From Planctomycetota bacterium (GTDB lineage Bacteria > Planctomycetota > B15-G4): a DNA stretch of 64,000 nt. Below the pieces are notes generated by a model. That model saw only the letters and a program-made list of their open reading frames with translations, did no database searches and was not told where the DNA came from. This document shows, one piece after another, positions 43,352-51,405 of this stretch. Position 1 is the first letter of the stretch, and the number at the start of each line of letters is the position of its first letter. The DNA lies in NCBI GenBank assembly GCA_021604805.1, contig BQJR01000001.1, forward strand, positions 434,001 through 498,000, written 5' to 3'. The translations under genes were made by a program, and so were the position numbers.

Positions 43352-44724
43352 GGTCTCCCTTCCAAAGTGTTCGCTGCCACCCAGCGCGCGACGGCGTCGC
43401 GCTTCGCGGCCTCGATCCGCGCGTCGAGCATTCGCACCTGTGCATCCAGCACCTGGCCCTGCGCGAGCAGAACATCACTCGCTGTGACGTGGCCGGCCTG
43501 CACAGACAGCTCGACAAGCCGAAGTGCTTCCGAGAGGCGCGGAGCGAGTTCCCGCTCCAGCAGCTCCATCGAGAGCCGGGATTGCTCCAGTGCGGCGACC
43601 GCGTCGTGCACCTCCGCGCGGATCTCGTGAACGGCAGCTTCGACCCGGCGTGCCATCCGCTCGCGTTCGAGCCGCGCCGATCTAATGGCAGGGTCGTTGA
43701 AGTCGCTGAAGATGCCGGGCGTGAGTTGAACGGTCGTGCCGATGGACAGCAGCGGCCACTGCTGCGCGACGGCGAGCCGGAGTTCGCTCTCGGTCTGTTG
43801 ATACGCCGCTAAGAGAATCTGCAGATCCGGGCGCTCCCGTAGCGCGCGCTCCGTCATCTCCGGTGCCGACGTCGTTGCTTCGGGAAGACTGGTCGGCAGC
43901 GCCACGGTGTTCTCCAGGACCAAGCGCTTCTCGGGGGGAAGACCGATGAGTGCGTTCAGCGCCTGTTCCGCGCGGCGCTCATCGACCCGGAGCCGAACAG
44001 TCCGAAGTCGCGTGTCGGCTGCCTGGATCGCGGCCAGTTCACGCTCAAGGCCGGTCGCAGCTCCCAGCGACTGAGCGCGGTCGAAGAACTCCTGCGTCTG
44101 CTCGGCGATGCGCTCGAGCTCCGCATTCAGCACGGCCCGATCGCGGACTCCCAGCAGCTCAAGCGTGGCAAGGTTCACGTCGCGAGCCAGCTGCCATTCG
44201 TCGCGCAGCAGCTCCCACCTCACCTGCGCGATGCGGCTTTCGGCCACCGCTTCCCTGGAATCACGCTCATCGGGGCGCAAGAGCGGCAGCGCCACCTGGA
44301 GGTTCCCCTCGTTGAGGTCCCAGCCCACCGTAGGGTCGGGCAGCAACCCCGCTTGCACGAGCTGGGCACCGGCGACGTCGACCGCAGCGCGCGACGCCGC
44401 GAGCTCGGGGTTGTAGGTGACGCCGAGTGCGATCAGTTCCACAACCGAGAGACCGTTCGAGGCGTCGAAGGCCCGCGCCGCTTCGCGCTCGACCTTGCTT
44501 GCAGACTCCTCAGCTGGCCTCGGCTCTGGTTCGGGGAGGCTGTCCGGAACGGAGAGGGCGCGAAGGCCCTTCAGGATCACCGAGGGATCGAGCGGCGCCG
44601 GTTCGTAGGTCGCGCACGCCGATGCACTCAGGATGAGAGCCAGCACGCAAACTGATCGACTTACGAACGGCTGCTTCGAGAATCTGGCATCTGCGAATTG
44701 CAGACGCAGGGTAGATCGGTACAT
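43348..44724 (-). CDS. czcC: CzcC-type outer-membrane efflux protein
   Basis: The 458-residue TolC-family protein has a lipoprotein signal (ALILSASAC) and two outer-membrane efflux repeats with long coiled coils: VELIALGVTYNPELAASRAA in the first and SEALRLVELSVQAGHVTASD in the second. It forms the outer-membrane channel of the pump. The ATG at 44724 was chosen because AGGAG lies 7 nt upstream; an upstream in-frame TTG was rejected. Confidence 0.93.
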   Translation of the reverse strand: MYRSTLRLQFADARFSKQPFVSRSVCVLALILSASACATYEPAPLDPSVILKGLRALSVPDSLPEPEPRPAEESASKVEREAARAFDASNGLSVVELIALGVTYNPELAASRAAVDVAGAQLVQAGLLPDPTVGWDLNEGNLQVALPLLRPDERDSREAVAESRIAQVRWELLRDEWQLARDVNLATLELLGVRDRAVLNAELERIAEQTQEFFDRAQSLGAATGLERELAAIQAADTRLRTVRLRVDERRAEQALNALIGLPPEKRLVLENTVALPTSLPEATTSAPEMTERALRERPDLQILLAAYQQTESELRLAVAQQWPLLSIGTTVQLTPGIFSDFNDPAIRSARLERERMARRVEAAVHEIRAEVHDAVAALEQSRLSMELLERELAPRLSEALRLVELSVQAGHVTASDVLLAQGQVLDAQVRMLDARIEAAKRDAVARWVAANTLEGRP

Positions 44725-44822
44725 GGAGGTACTCCTGCGCAACGAAGCTCGGTGGACCGAGTCGGCCCACGGACCTGCCCGCTCCGGCTTACCGGAGAAG
44801 GCTCACTGATCGCGCAGGCGGA

Positions 44823-45236
44823 TCAGCAGGTCAGGACAATGGTCGCAGCAACCACGGCCACCGTGGCGGTGGTCGGCGCGAACTCATCCAATCCCGTCGC
44901 AAACTCATCGGGGCGCTCGAGCTCAACCACAGGCGCCATCGGCGCGTGGAGGGCGGGTGGACTCGACACCGAGTCGATCACGGCGTCGAAGTGCGCAGCT
45001 CCGTGGTCTCTGTCAGGCACGATGAGAACCAGGTCATTGCAAGCACCGCAGGCGTCCGCGGAATCGACGGAAAGCGCCTCGACTCCACCACCGGTCTCCG
45101 CACCATCGCAGCACGAGCCGAGTTGGAGCTCGACCAGAAGGCTCCCGTCTCCCTCCACGCACAGCACGACCGCCCCACCCAGCAACTGGGAGAGCAGCAC
45201 CATGGCAACGAGGGCAGAGCGGAAGCAATCGGTCAT
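44823..45236 (-). CDS. Small secreted Cys-containing protein heading the czc operon
   Basis: The 137-residue protein starts with a signal peptide (FRSALVAMVLLSQLLGGAVV). Two cysteine clusters follow, SCCDG and ACGACNDL, with a C-terminal hydrophobic segment ending VLTC. It precedes czcC by 98 nt on the same strand and directly follows a probable promoter. I know no named family for it. Small proteins in this place are seen in other czc clusters, and the cysteines suggest periplasmic metal binding. Function is inferred from context. Confidence 0.65.
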   Translation of the reverse strand: MTDCFRSALVAMVLLSQLLGGAVVLCVEGDGSLLVELQLGSCCDGAETGGGVEALSVDSADACGACNDLVLIVPDRDHGAAHFDAVIDSVSSPPALHAPMAPVVELERPDEFATGLDEFAPTTATVAVVAATIVLTC

Positions 45237-45245
45237 CGCGATTCC

Positions 45246-45279
45246 AGACTAGTCCCAAACATCTCGGGCTTACAAGCCC
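45246..45279 (-). promoter_or_regulatory. Probable promoter and palindromic operator of the czc operon
   Basis: On the minus strand TTGTAA (45270-45275) and TAGTCT (45246-45251) are 18 nt apart. The -35 box lies inside a perfect palindrome, GGGCTT-AC-AAGCCC (45266-45279). Transcription would begin only a few nt before the start codon at 45236. A metal-responsive repressor is a likely ligand, but none is encoded in the island. Confidence 0.5.
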
Positions 45280-45346
45280 CTCTTTCGTCGGCCGGCGGCA
45301 GCGTGAACTGAAACCGACGTTGTCTCTGCCACGGGCTGTTTGGCCT

Positions 45347-45468
45347 CCGCAGACCTACGGGTCACTCAGTCGAGCGCTGGACCAACGCCGCTCGGCGCGC
45401 ACGTCCTCACCCGTTCGCGATGCGAGGATCTTTCCCCAAAGTGTGCGTTTTCAACGATCTGATACAGC
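45347..45468 (+). repeat. Internal copy of the island right-end sequence
   Basis: The segment begins with CCGCAG-AC-CTACGG and, exactly 80 nt later, has GATCTTTCCCCA followed by GCGTTTTCA. The same two marks with the same 80-nt distance occur at 49409-49530. Over the last 42 nt about 34 positions agree, and the part between is also recognisably related. It fills most of the 309-nt gene-free gap between the czc operon and the EamA remnant. No tRNA fragment follows it here. Confidence 0.75.
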
Positions 45469-45545
45469 ACCGGCAGCCGCGTCCTACTGCTCGCTCAGCC
45501 GACGCCACGGCGTGCTCGGCCCCCGACTGACGCCCTCGATTACGA

Positions 45546-46240
45546 CTGCTCGCCACGGTCGTGTTCGGGGGCATCCTCGGCCCGCTCCTCATGCCGCCCG
45601 GGCAGCGCCTGGTGCGCGCCAGCTCCGTCGCACTCTTGCTCAACTTTGAGACCACCGAAGCGGCTCGCTCGTCGCAGCCGCCCCAGCCTGCCGGGGCATC
45701 GCCAACACCGTCACCGCGCTCATCGACGGCATCACGCCCACCGCGAGCACATTGTGGAAGGGCTCACTGACCAACTCGACGAATCTCGGCTTCGCCTGGC
45801 TCTTCACGTCGGACTAAGTGCCGAACGAGACGCGACTGCCTGTGCTCACTGTCGGCGCACTTTCTTACGGCGTTAGCATCGTGCTCTTCGTTGCACCCTC
45901 CCAGCACCTCCGGGCCGCGCGCTCATAGATGGTCTTCGCGACGGCCCCGGTCTTCGGCGTGCTGGCCTCAGCGCTCTGGCTCGAGAATGCCTTGCGCGCG
46001 CTTCAGATCCTCGCCGCTGCGCACTTCGCAGGTGCGATCGCGCTCTTACGACTCGGGCATAGCGCCCACGAGCATTGGCACGAGGCGCTGGACCACGAGC
46101 ACGCTCACTCGCACGACGACGAGCATCACGACCACCTGCACCGGTGACAGCCGGCGACGCAGCGACACAGCCACGTGCACCGGCAGGAGAGCCCTACCCA
46201 CGCACTCGCGCGCTGTCCCGATCCCGATCATCGACACACA
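45546..46240 (+). pseudogene. Decayed EamA/DMT transporter with His-rich tail
   Basis: Translations in shifting frames give consecutive pieces of an EamA protein. They are FGGILGPLLMPPGQR with SSVALLLNFE; ALIDGITPTASTLWKGSLTN; LTVGALSYGVSIVLFVA; an in-frame TAG at about 45927; then FATAPVFGVLASALWLENAL and the tail HSAHEHWHEALDHEHAHS. The His-rich tail continues in another frame to about 46240. At least two frameshifts and one stop make it non-functional. EamA proteins with such tails are often linked to metal resistance, in keeping with the czc genes beside it. Confidence 0.8.
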
Positions 46241-46440
46241 CACTTATCGGCCAGAGCGACGGTGGTGTGATCTCCGGCCCAGCTCGTCCAAGGATGTCGT
46301 GCCGACGTGCTTTCCCCCACACCCGCGAAAGGCCTAAATCAAGCGGGCGGGCGACAACGGGAGTCCCGAACAGCAGCCCCAGGGAGCACCTGCGCCCAAC
46401 CACGGGTCGAAAGCACGCATCCGAGGCCATGCGCTTCTAA

Positions 46441-46470
46441 TGCGTGCATGATGCGTGCTAGAATCCGTGC
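46441..46470 (+). repeat. Repeated GCGTGC motif before the P63C gene
   Basis: TGCGTGC occurs at 46441 and 46452, CCGTGC at 46465, and the inverted form GCACGCA at 46413-46419. A TAGAAT -10-like box lies between the second and third copies. This looks like an operator array for autoregulation of the P63C gene. The rest of 46241-46490 shows nothing else. Confidence 0.45.
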
Positions 46471-46490
46471 TTAACCGGCAGGAGGCATGA

Positions 46491-47528
46491 ATGGCCAGCG
46501 AAGATCGGCAGAAGAAGTCCAAGCAGTCACGGGGCGGCGAGGCTCGCGCGAAGAAGATGACGGCAGCCGAGCGCTCGAAATCCGCAAGTCAGGCGTCGAA
46601 GGCGCGCTGGGCAGGGCACAGGAGGGAGGGGCTCCCACACGCGATCCTTGGGTCCGAAGACCGTCCACTCAGGATCGGCGAGATCGAAATCCCCTGCTAC
46701 GTGCTTGAGGACGGACGACGGGTGCTCTCTCAGCGTGGCATCAAGACGAGCATTGGTATGTCGGGGAGCGGCGGCTCCACCGGCGCGCACCGAATGGCGC
46801 GATTCGTGGCCTCAATCGAGGCAAAGGGCGTCGATACCAAAGGCCTAGCGGCGAGCATCAACCGCCCGTTTCGATTTGTGGCGACGGGAGCCGGAGGCGC
46901 CACAGCCTTCGGCTACGAAGCAACGGTTCTTCCCGAGCTGTGCAACGTCATCCTCGAAGCGCGGCGCAGCGGGAAGCTCCTCAAGCGGCAGGCTCACTTT
47001 GCAGACCGGTGCGAGGTGCTCGTGCGGGGACTCGCGAACGTTGGCATCATCGCCCTCGTCGACGAGGCGACGGGATACCAAGAGCACCGGACCCAAAACG
47101 CACTCGCCGAGATCCTTGAGGCGTTCATCGCTGACGAGCTTCAGAAGTGGGTTCCCACGTTCCCTGCCAAGTTCTATCGCGGTCTGTTTCGCCTCTGGAA
47201 AATCCCGTTCGATCCCAAGAACCCAAGCCTCAGGCGACCGCAGTTCTTCGGCGTACTAACCAATGATCTCGTTTACGACCGCCTTGCCCCGGGAGTCAGG
47301 CGAGAGCTGCAGCGGCTGAACCCCGTGCGAAAAGAGACAGGTCGGCGAGCGCGCAAGCACCACCAGTATCTCACGCGCGACATGGGACACCCTGCCCTGA
47401 AGGCTCACATCACCGCTCTCATGGCACTTCAAGACGTGTCAGACACTAAGGCGCAGTTCCGCGAGCTCGTGGACAAGGCGCTGCCTAAGCGCACTGAGTT
47501 GCCGCTGTTTCCGGACCTCGAGGAGTAA
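46491..47528 (+). CDS. P63C-domain protein
   Basis: The 345-residue protein has a Lys/Ser/Arg-rich N-terminus and a core with GYEATVLPELCNVILEARR, ALVDEATGYQEHRTQNALAE and WVPTFPAKFYRGLFRLW. That is the P63C domain first named from a phage protein. The biochemical role of this domain is not established. The start is firm: GGAGG 5 nt before the ATG. Base use is less GC-rich than in the backbone, fitting horizontal transfer. The HEPN gene follows 108 nt later. Confidence 0.85.
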   Translation: MASEDRQKKSKQSRGGEARAKKMTAAERSKSASQASKARWAGHRREGLPHAILGSEDRPLRIGEIEIPCYVLEDGRRVLSQRGIKTSIGMSGSGGSTGAHRMARFVASIEAKGVDTKGLAASINRPFRFVATGAGGATAFGYEATVLPELCNVILEARRSGKLLKRQAHFADRCEVLVRGLANVGIIALVDEATGYQEHRTQNALAEILEAFIADELQKWVPTFPAKFYRGLFRLWKIPFDPKNPSLRRPQFFGVLTNDLVYDRLAPGVRRELQRLNPVRKETGRRARKHHQYLTRDMGHPALKAHITALMALQDVSDTKAQFRELVDKALPKRTELPLFPDLEE

Positions 47529-47635
47529 ACGGGCGGCTGCGCGTGAATCGCGCAGTTCTCACTCTCGGTCGCTCTCCCCTCACGGCTGTCGAAGGTGAAT
47601 CAAGCTCCCACGTGTTCGAAGACTGATCCGACCTT

Positions 47636-49300
47636 ATGCCCGCAGCACCGATGACCGGGTTTGGCGACGACCCTTGCTGCTTGGCTCAAGTCGCTGCCCA
47701 ACACCCAACTCGACCGGGAGTCGCTGTGGCAGTCCTGCCCACCTACTCGGCTGTACACGCACTCAAAACCCTTCGAGGCCTGGCTCCTCGACAGGCGTTT
47801 GACGCACTTGCGGTTCTCATTGACGGTGCAGAAGACCGCAGCGATGCCGAGGCGATACACCGTGCAGCCAGATTCTGTGCCCAGCTCCGAAGCCGAAAGT
47901 GGTCAAGCCGGCTGAGCAGCCAGCAACGTGCGCTCGTTCACTACTTCGAATCGAACGCGTGGTCAGCTTCGGCCCGGCTGTCATGGTCCAGCGCCAGCGA
48001 CCATTGGAAGTGGGACCAACCCGAGATCCTGAAGCAGCTACTAAGCCTGCGGCGCGCAGCACGAAGCGTTGGATTCCGCGAACTTAGCGAGGTTCGCCAA
48101 TGCCAAGTCCACACGAACCTTGCGAATGCTCTCAACTGGCTCGGACGAACAGTTGAAGCCTTCGAGCACTGGGCGCGCGCTCTCTCGATCGATGCGACCT
48201 TCGCCATGGCACTCGGCAATCGGGGCATAGGCCTCATCACCTACGCCCGGTTTACTCACGATGACGGGCATCAACTGCTCATCCTTCGGGAAGCACGCGA
48301 CTCGCTCGCTGCGATTGACCCAAGCGAGATCGAAGCCTCGGCTGAAGCTGGGTTCGCGTCCCACCTTCACTCTCTTCAAGCCTTCCTCGAGAATGCAGAT
48401 CTCGGCGTCGATGTCGACTGGGACCGCCCTTCTCTGGGGCGCTCGAAGCGCGAGCAAACCTATCGCAGTTGGTGCCTTCGCCAACGCCTCTTCATCAACC
48501 CTCTCAACGACGTGTGGCAGCGCCCCCTTGTGGCGCACGACGTCACTTTCCTTCCGCCGCTCTCGACTCCACCGGGGCCTGGCATGCCCACAATCGTTGG
48601 CGCGTTCAACAACCTGAAACAGGAGTACGCGACGGCACGGCTGATGCTCTTCGAAGGGCTGACGCAGGAGAGGCCGCACTTCTCAGACCGCGGTGTGCGA
48701 CTGATCAACACGCTGGACTACCCCAGCTATGGCCTCGGGCGAGAGCAGGTGAAGGTCGCGTTTCGGATGGCGTACTCGATCCTCGACAAAATCGGATTCA
48801 TCGTAAACGAGTACTTCAGCCTGGAGATCAAGCCGAAGGACGTGTCCTTCCGGCTCCTTTGGTTCACAAACCAGAATCCGAAGCAGGGGCTGCGCGACGA
48901 TCTCGCTGCTCGCCCAAACCTGCCGCTCCGAGGGCTCTACTGGATCAGCCGCGACCTCTTTGACGCTGGCTCGGGACTCAACACTGCGGCAGAACCCGAT
49001 GCCCGGCACCTGCAGCTGGTACGCAACCACATCGAACATCGCTACCTGAAGGTGCACGATTCTGAGTGGGCGGGCCCAGATGACGAGAGTAGTTTCACCG
49101 ACCGACTGGCCTACTCCATCCGCCGAGATGACTTGGAGCGGAAGGCGCTTCGGATGCTGAAGCTAGCGCGTGCAGGCTTACTCCACCTCGTGCTGGCGAT
49201 CCGAGTTGAGGAGAGTCGGCGCAAGCCAGCAAGCGGCGCCGAGAAGGGCCTCACGCTCCCGATGCACCTCGACAACTTCGACGATCGCTGGAAGGTCTAG
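47636..49300 (+). CDS. LA2681-like HEPN protein with TPR-like N-terminus
   Basis: The 554-residue protein has a helical TPR-like first half (LVHYFESNAWSAS, LANALNWLGRTVEAFEHWAR). The C-terminal domain matches the LA2681 HEPN family, with MAYSILDKIGFIVNEYF and the R-x4-H motif RNHIEH at Arg463-His468. HEPN domains with this motif are usually metal-independent RNases in toxin-antitoxin and phage-defence systems. The ATG at 47636 has no clear ribosome site and the first 60 residues read poorly, so the true start may be later. No obvious antitoxin adjoins except the P63C gene upstream. Confidence 0.8.
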   Translation: MPAAPMTGFGDDPCCLAQVAAQHPTRPGVAVAVLPTYSAVHALKTLRGLAPRQAFDALAVLIDGAEDRSDAEAIHRAARFCAQLRSRKWSSRLSSQQRALVHYFESNAWSASARLSWSSASDHWKWDQPEILKQLLSLRRAARSVGFRELSEVRQCQVHTNLANALNWLGRTVEAFEHWARALSIDATFAMALGNRGIGLITYARFTHDDGHQLLILREARDSLAAIDPSEIEASAEAGFASHLHSLQAFLENADLGVDVDWDRPSLGRSKREQTYRSWCLRQRLFINPLNDVWQRPLVAHDVTFLPPLSTPPGPGMPTIVGAFNNLKQEYATARLMLFEGLTQERPHFSDRGVRLINTLDYPSYGLGREQVKVAFRMAYSILDKIGFIVNEYFSLEIKPKDVSFRLLWFTNQNPKQGLRDDLAARPNLPLRGLYWISRDLFDAGSGLNTAAEPDARHLQLVRNHIEHRYLKVHDSEWAGPDDESSFTDRLAYSIRRDDLERKALRMLKLARAGLLHLVLAIRVEESRRKPASGAEKGLTLPMHLDNFDDRWKV

Positions 49301-49408
49301 AACCACACGGCGGCTCGCCACAACGTTGGCAGATTTGATTGCGCTGCGGTTCGACACGCGCCGTCCGAATCTCGCACTTCAAGTTGTGACCCAGGAACGC
49401 AGGGCCCT

Positions 49409-49530
49409 CCGTAGCCCTACGGAAAATGCGCCCGTACGGAAGAACAACGCCCCCCATCGCGCGCGCTTTCACACACTTGCAAAGCGCAGATCTTTCCCCA
49501 CAGTAGGCGTTTTCAGAGATCCGATGCGGC
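49409..49530 (+). repeat. Right-end repeat of the island
   Basis: CCGTAG-CC-CTACGG (49409-49422), the palindrome CCGTACGG (49432-49439) and GATCTTTCCCCA at 49489 make up this segment, which ends 31 nt before attR. A diverged copy with identical internal spacing lies at 45347-45468. It probably holds integrase arm-type binding sites. The rest of 49301-49560 holds nothing else recognisable. Confidence 0.7.
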
Positions 49531-49560
49531 TACGCGCCACGCGCCCCAACACCCCCAGCA

Positions 49561-49612
49561 GCTTTGGGAGCAGAAGGTCGCTGGTTCGAATCCAGTCACC
49601 CCGACCAACCGA
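49561..49612 (+). other. attR, duplicated tRNA-Pro 3' end
   Basis: This is an exact copy of 34428-34479, comprising 3' tRNA-Pro sequence without its 5' half, so it is not a functional tRNA. It marks the right end of the island. The following 258 nt to the next gene show no convincing ORF or signal. Confidence 0.93.
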
Positions 49613-49870
49613 TGGAGGCGTGCTTCACAGTGTGGAAAGCTGCGAATCGTCGCGGCTCGGATCGACGTCGCACCTCGGATCAAAGACACGCCGGGGATCG
49701 ACGCCACTCCGGGGGAACTGTTGCCGCTCGGGCGGCATGAACTCGCCAGGCGGTCGCCAAGCAGCCGCCTGGGTGAGCCGGCGTCACGACGAGGAGCGTT
49801 AAGCTCAAGGGAACTCCATCGGGGCGCCGGCAGCCCATTCAAGTAGGACCGCGGAGCGCAAACACCCCGA

Positions 49871-50533
49871 ATGCTGCCCCTCGTCCTCGCGCTGGGCCCT
49901 TCCCTCATTCTGCTCGTGGCGATCGGCGCTCGGCGTCCCGCGGAACGAATCTGTCTCGCTGCAGCTTCGGTCGCCGGTTTCCTGGCCGGAGTGCTCGTGC
50001 TCGAGTTGTTGCCGAGCTGGCTCGCGCGAGTCCGGATCACCGCCGTGAGTGAGTGGCTTCAAGCCGTGCAGATCTCGTGGTCGCAGGCGGCGCTCCCCGA
50101 AGAGACCTGCAAGCTGCTCGTGCTGCTGGCGGTCGCGATTCCACTCAGACCTTCTCGCGCTGGCTGGATGCGCGCGGGTGCGGTCACGGGTCTGGGTTAC
50201 GCCGCCTTCGAGAACTTGCTCCACACGGCGCTGCGCCCCGACGCCGTGCCGCTCGTGCTCCTTCGCAGCCTCACGAGCCTGCCCGCGCACGCCTTGTTCG
50301 GTGTGTTCATGGGAGCCCTGGCAGGACGCGGCGGGCTGCGCTCATGGCTCGCCGCCTGGCTCGCCGCCATGGCCCTGCACACCGCCTACGACACGCCGCT
50401 GCTGCTCCTCTCGCGACGCTCTCAACACGACGCCCACAGCTGGATCGCGGTCGGCGTGCTGGCTGCGCTGCTCGTGGGAGGCTGGCTCACGGCGCGTCAC
50501 CTCGCTCGCCGCCTCGAAGCGACGAGCAACTGA
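49871..50533 (+). CDS. PrsW-like intramembrane protease family protein
   Basis: The 220-residue multi-spanning membrane protein has the conserved polar residues of the PrsW family: Glu77-Glu78 in PEETCKLL, Glu114 in GLGYAAFEN, His140 in LPAHALFG and His170/Asp174 in LHTAYDTPL. PrsW in Bacillus cleaves an anti-sigma factor inside the membrane. Two ECF sigma genes lie in the window, but neither has an obvious anti-sigma partner. It is convergent with the Tad locus, 7 nt from the tadD-like gene. Confidence 0.8.
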   Translation: MLPLVLALGPSLILLVAIGARRPAERICLAAASVAGFLAGVLVLELLPSWLARVRITAVSEWLQAVQISWSQAALPEETCKLLVLLAVAIPLRPSRAGWMRAGAVTGLGYAAFENLLHTALRPDAVPLVLLRSLTSLPAHALFGVFMGALAGRGGLRSWLAAWLAAMALHTAYDTPLLLLSRRSQHDAHSWIAVGVLAALLVGGWLTARHLARRLEATSN

Positions 50534-50540
50534 CCGCGCG

Positions 50541-51392
50541 TCAGGGCTGAAGGCCTGCAGCGAGCGCGCGCAAGTGCCGCGCCGCGTTCGCGTGCCCGGG
50601 CTGAAGCTGGAGCGCGCGTTCGAAGTGCGCGCGAGCCACAGCGTCTCCACCGCGCCGTTCCGCCAGCAAACCGCGGTGGTACGCCCGCACGGCGTCGGGG
50701 CTTTCATCCAACGCTGCGGCACGGGCGAGATGGCTCTCGGCTTCCTCGAGCTCGCCGCCGAAGAACGCCACCCCCGCCAGCCCATCGAAGAGCGCGGGTT
50801 CGTCCGGGCGGAGCGTGGCGGCTTCCTCCAGCAGGCGACGCGCATGGTCGAGGTTGCCATCGCGCACTGAGAGGCCGGCGCGTGTGACCACCGCGGTCAC
50901 GTGGGCCGGCTCGAGATCGAGGGCGTCGTCGAGCCAGCGCACGGCCGCCGCGCGATCGCCGGCCTGCAACGCGAGCAGTCCGTTCATCACGAGCACACCG
51001 GTGTCGCGCGGACTGCGCAGAGCCAGGTCGCCCAGCCCCCGACGAATCACGTCGAGCCGCAAGGGCGGCTTCGATTCCTTGCGCTTCTTCTTGGACTCGG
51101 TTTCGGGATCCTCCCCGCTCGCCGGGGAAGCCTGCGCGGCCGACGACTCAGGCGCAGCCGCTGCATCGCGCGGCGCCGTGGACTCCTGCGCGTCCGTGGA
51201 CTCGTCCGACTTCCCCGCGGGCAGCGCACGCACTCCTTCATGACGCTCGAGCCACCAGACGAGCTGCTCCTCGACAGGCCAATTCGGCGGTGGCCCCACC
51301 TGCGGACTCGAACACGCACTGAGACCGAGAGCGATCACGAGGAAGAGCGGCCAAGGGCTGAGACCGACAACAGTTGAGGGGCGAGGCATCAT
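50541..51392 (-). CDS. tadD: TPR lipoprotein, TadD-like
   Basis: The 283-residue protein has a lipoprotein signal ending GLSAC and a charged Ser/Ala/Lys-rich region (residues about 50-105). At least four TPR-like helix pairs follow: VLVMNGLLALQAGDRAAAV, HARRLLEEAATLRPDEP, LEEAESHLARAAALDE, ARAHFERALQLQPGHANA. TadD-type TPR lipoproteins help secretin assembly or localisation in Tad pili. It is the last gene of the Tad locus, 13 nt after tadC. The start is one of two adjacent ATGs behind GGAG. Confidence 0.82.
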   Translation of the reverse strand: MMPRPSTVVGLSPWPLFLVIALGLSACSSPQVGPPPNWPVEEQLVWWLERHEGVRALPAGKSDESTDAQESTAPRDAAAAPESSAAQASPASGEDPETESKKKRKESKPPLRLDVIRRGLGDLALRSPRDTGVLVMNGLLALQAGDRAAAVRWLDDALDLEPAHVTAVVTRAGLSVRDGNLDHARRLLEEAATLRPDEPALFDGLAGVAFFGGELEEAESHLARAAALDESPDAVRAYHRGLLAERRGGDAVARAHFERALQLQPGHANAARHLRALAAGLQP

Positions 51393-51405
51393 GGATCTCC
51401 GGCTC

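Larger units (their letters stand above)
34428..49612. mobile_element. Integrated genomic island at tRNA-Pro (about 15.1 kb)
   Basis: The element is bounded by a perfect 52-bp direct repeat, 34428-34479 and 49561-49612, that covers the 3' part of tRNA-Pro from inside the anticodon stem. A tyrosine integrase starts just inside the left end, the standard layout of tRNA-targeting islands. The cargo is an excisionase-like DUF1580 protein, a winged-helix protein, a CDF-like transporter with czcCBA, a decayed EamA transporter, a P63C protein and a HEPN protein. No conjugation genes are seen, so it is not self-transmissible. Confidence 0.93.

Noticed and set aside
49561..49612. Second tRNA-Pro
   Set aside because: Only the 3' 47 nt of the tRNA are present and there is no 5' acceptor strand or D-arm, so it is an attachment-site copy.
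49513..50040. Minus-strand ORF across attR and the start of the PrsW-like gene
   Set aside because: Crosses the attachment site and overlaps a better gene; low-complexity translation.
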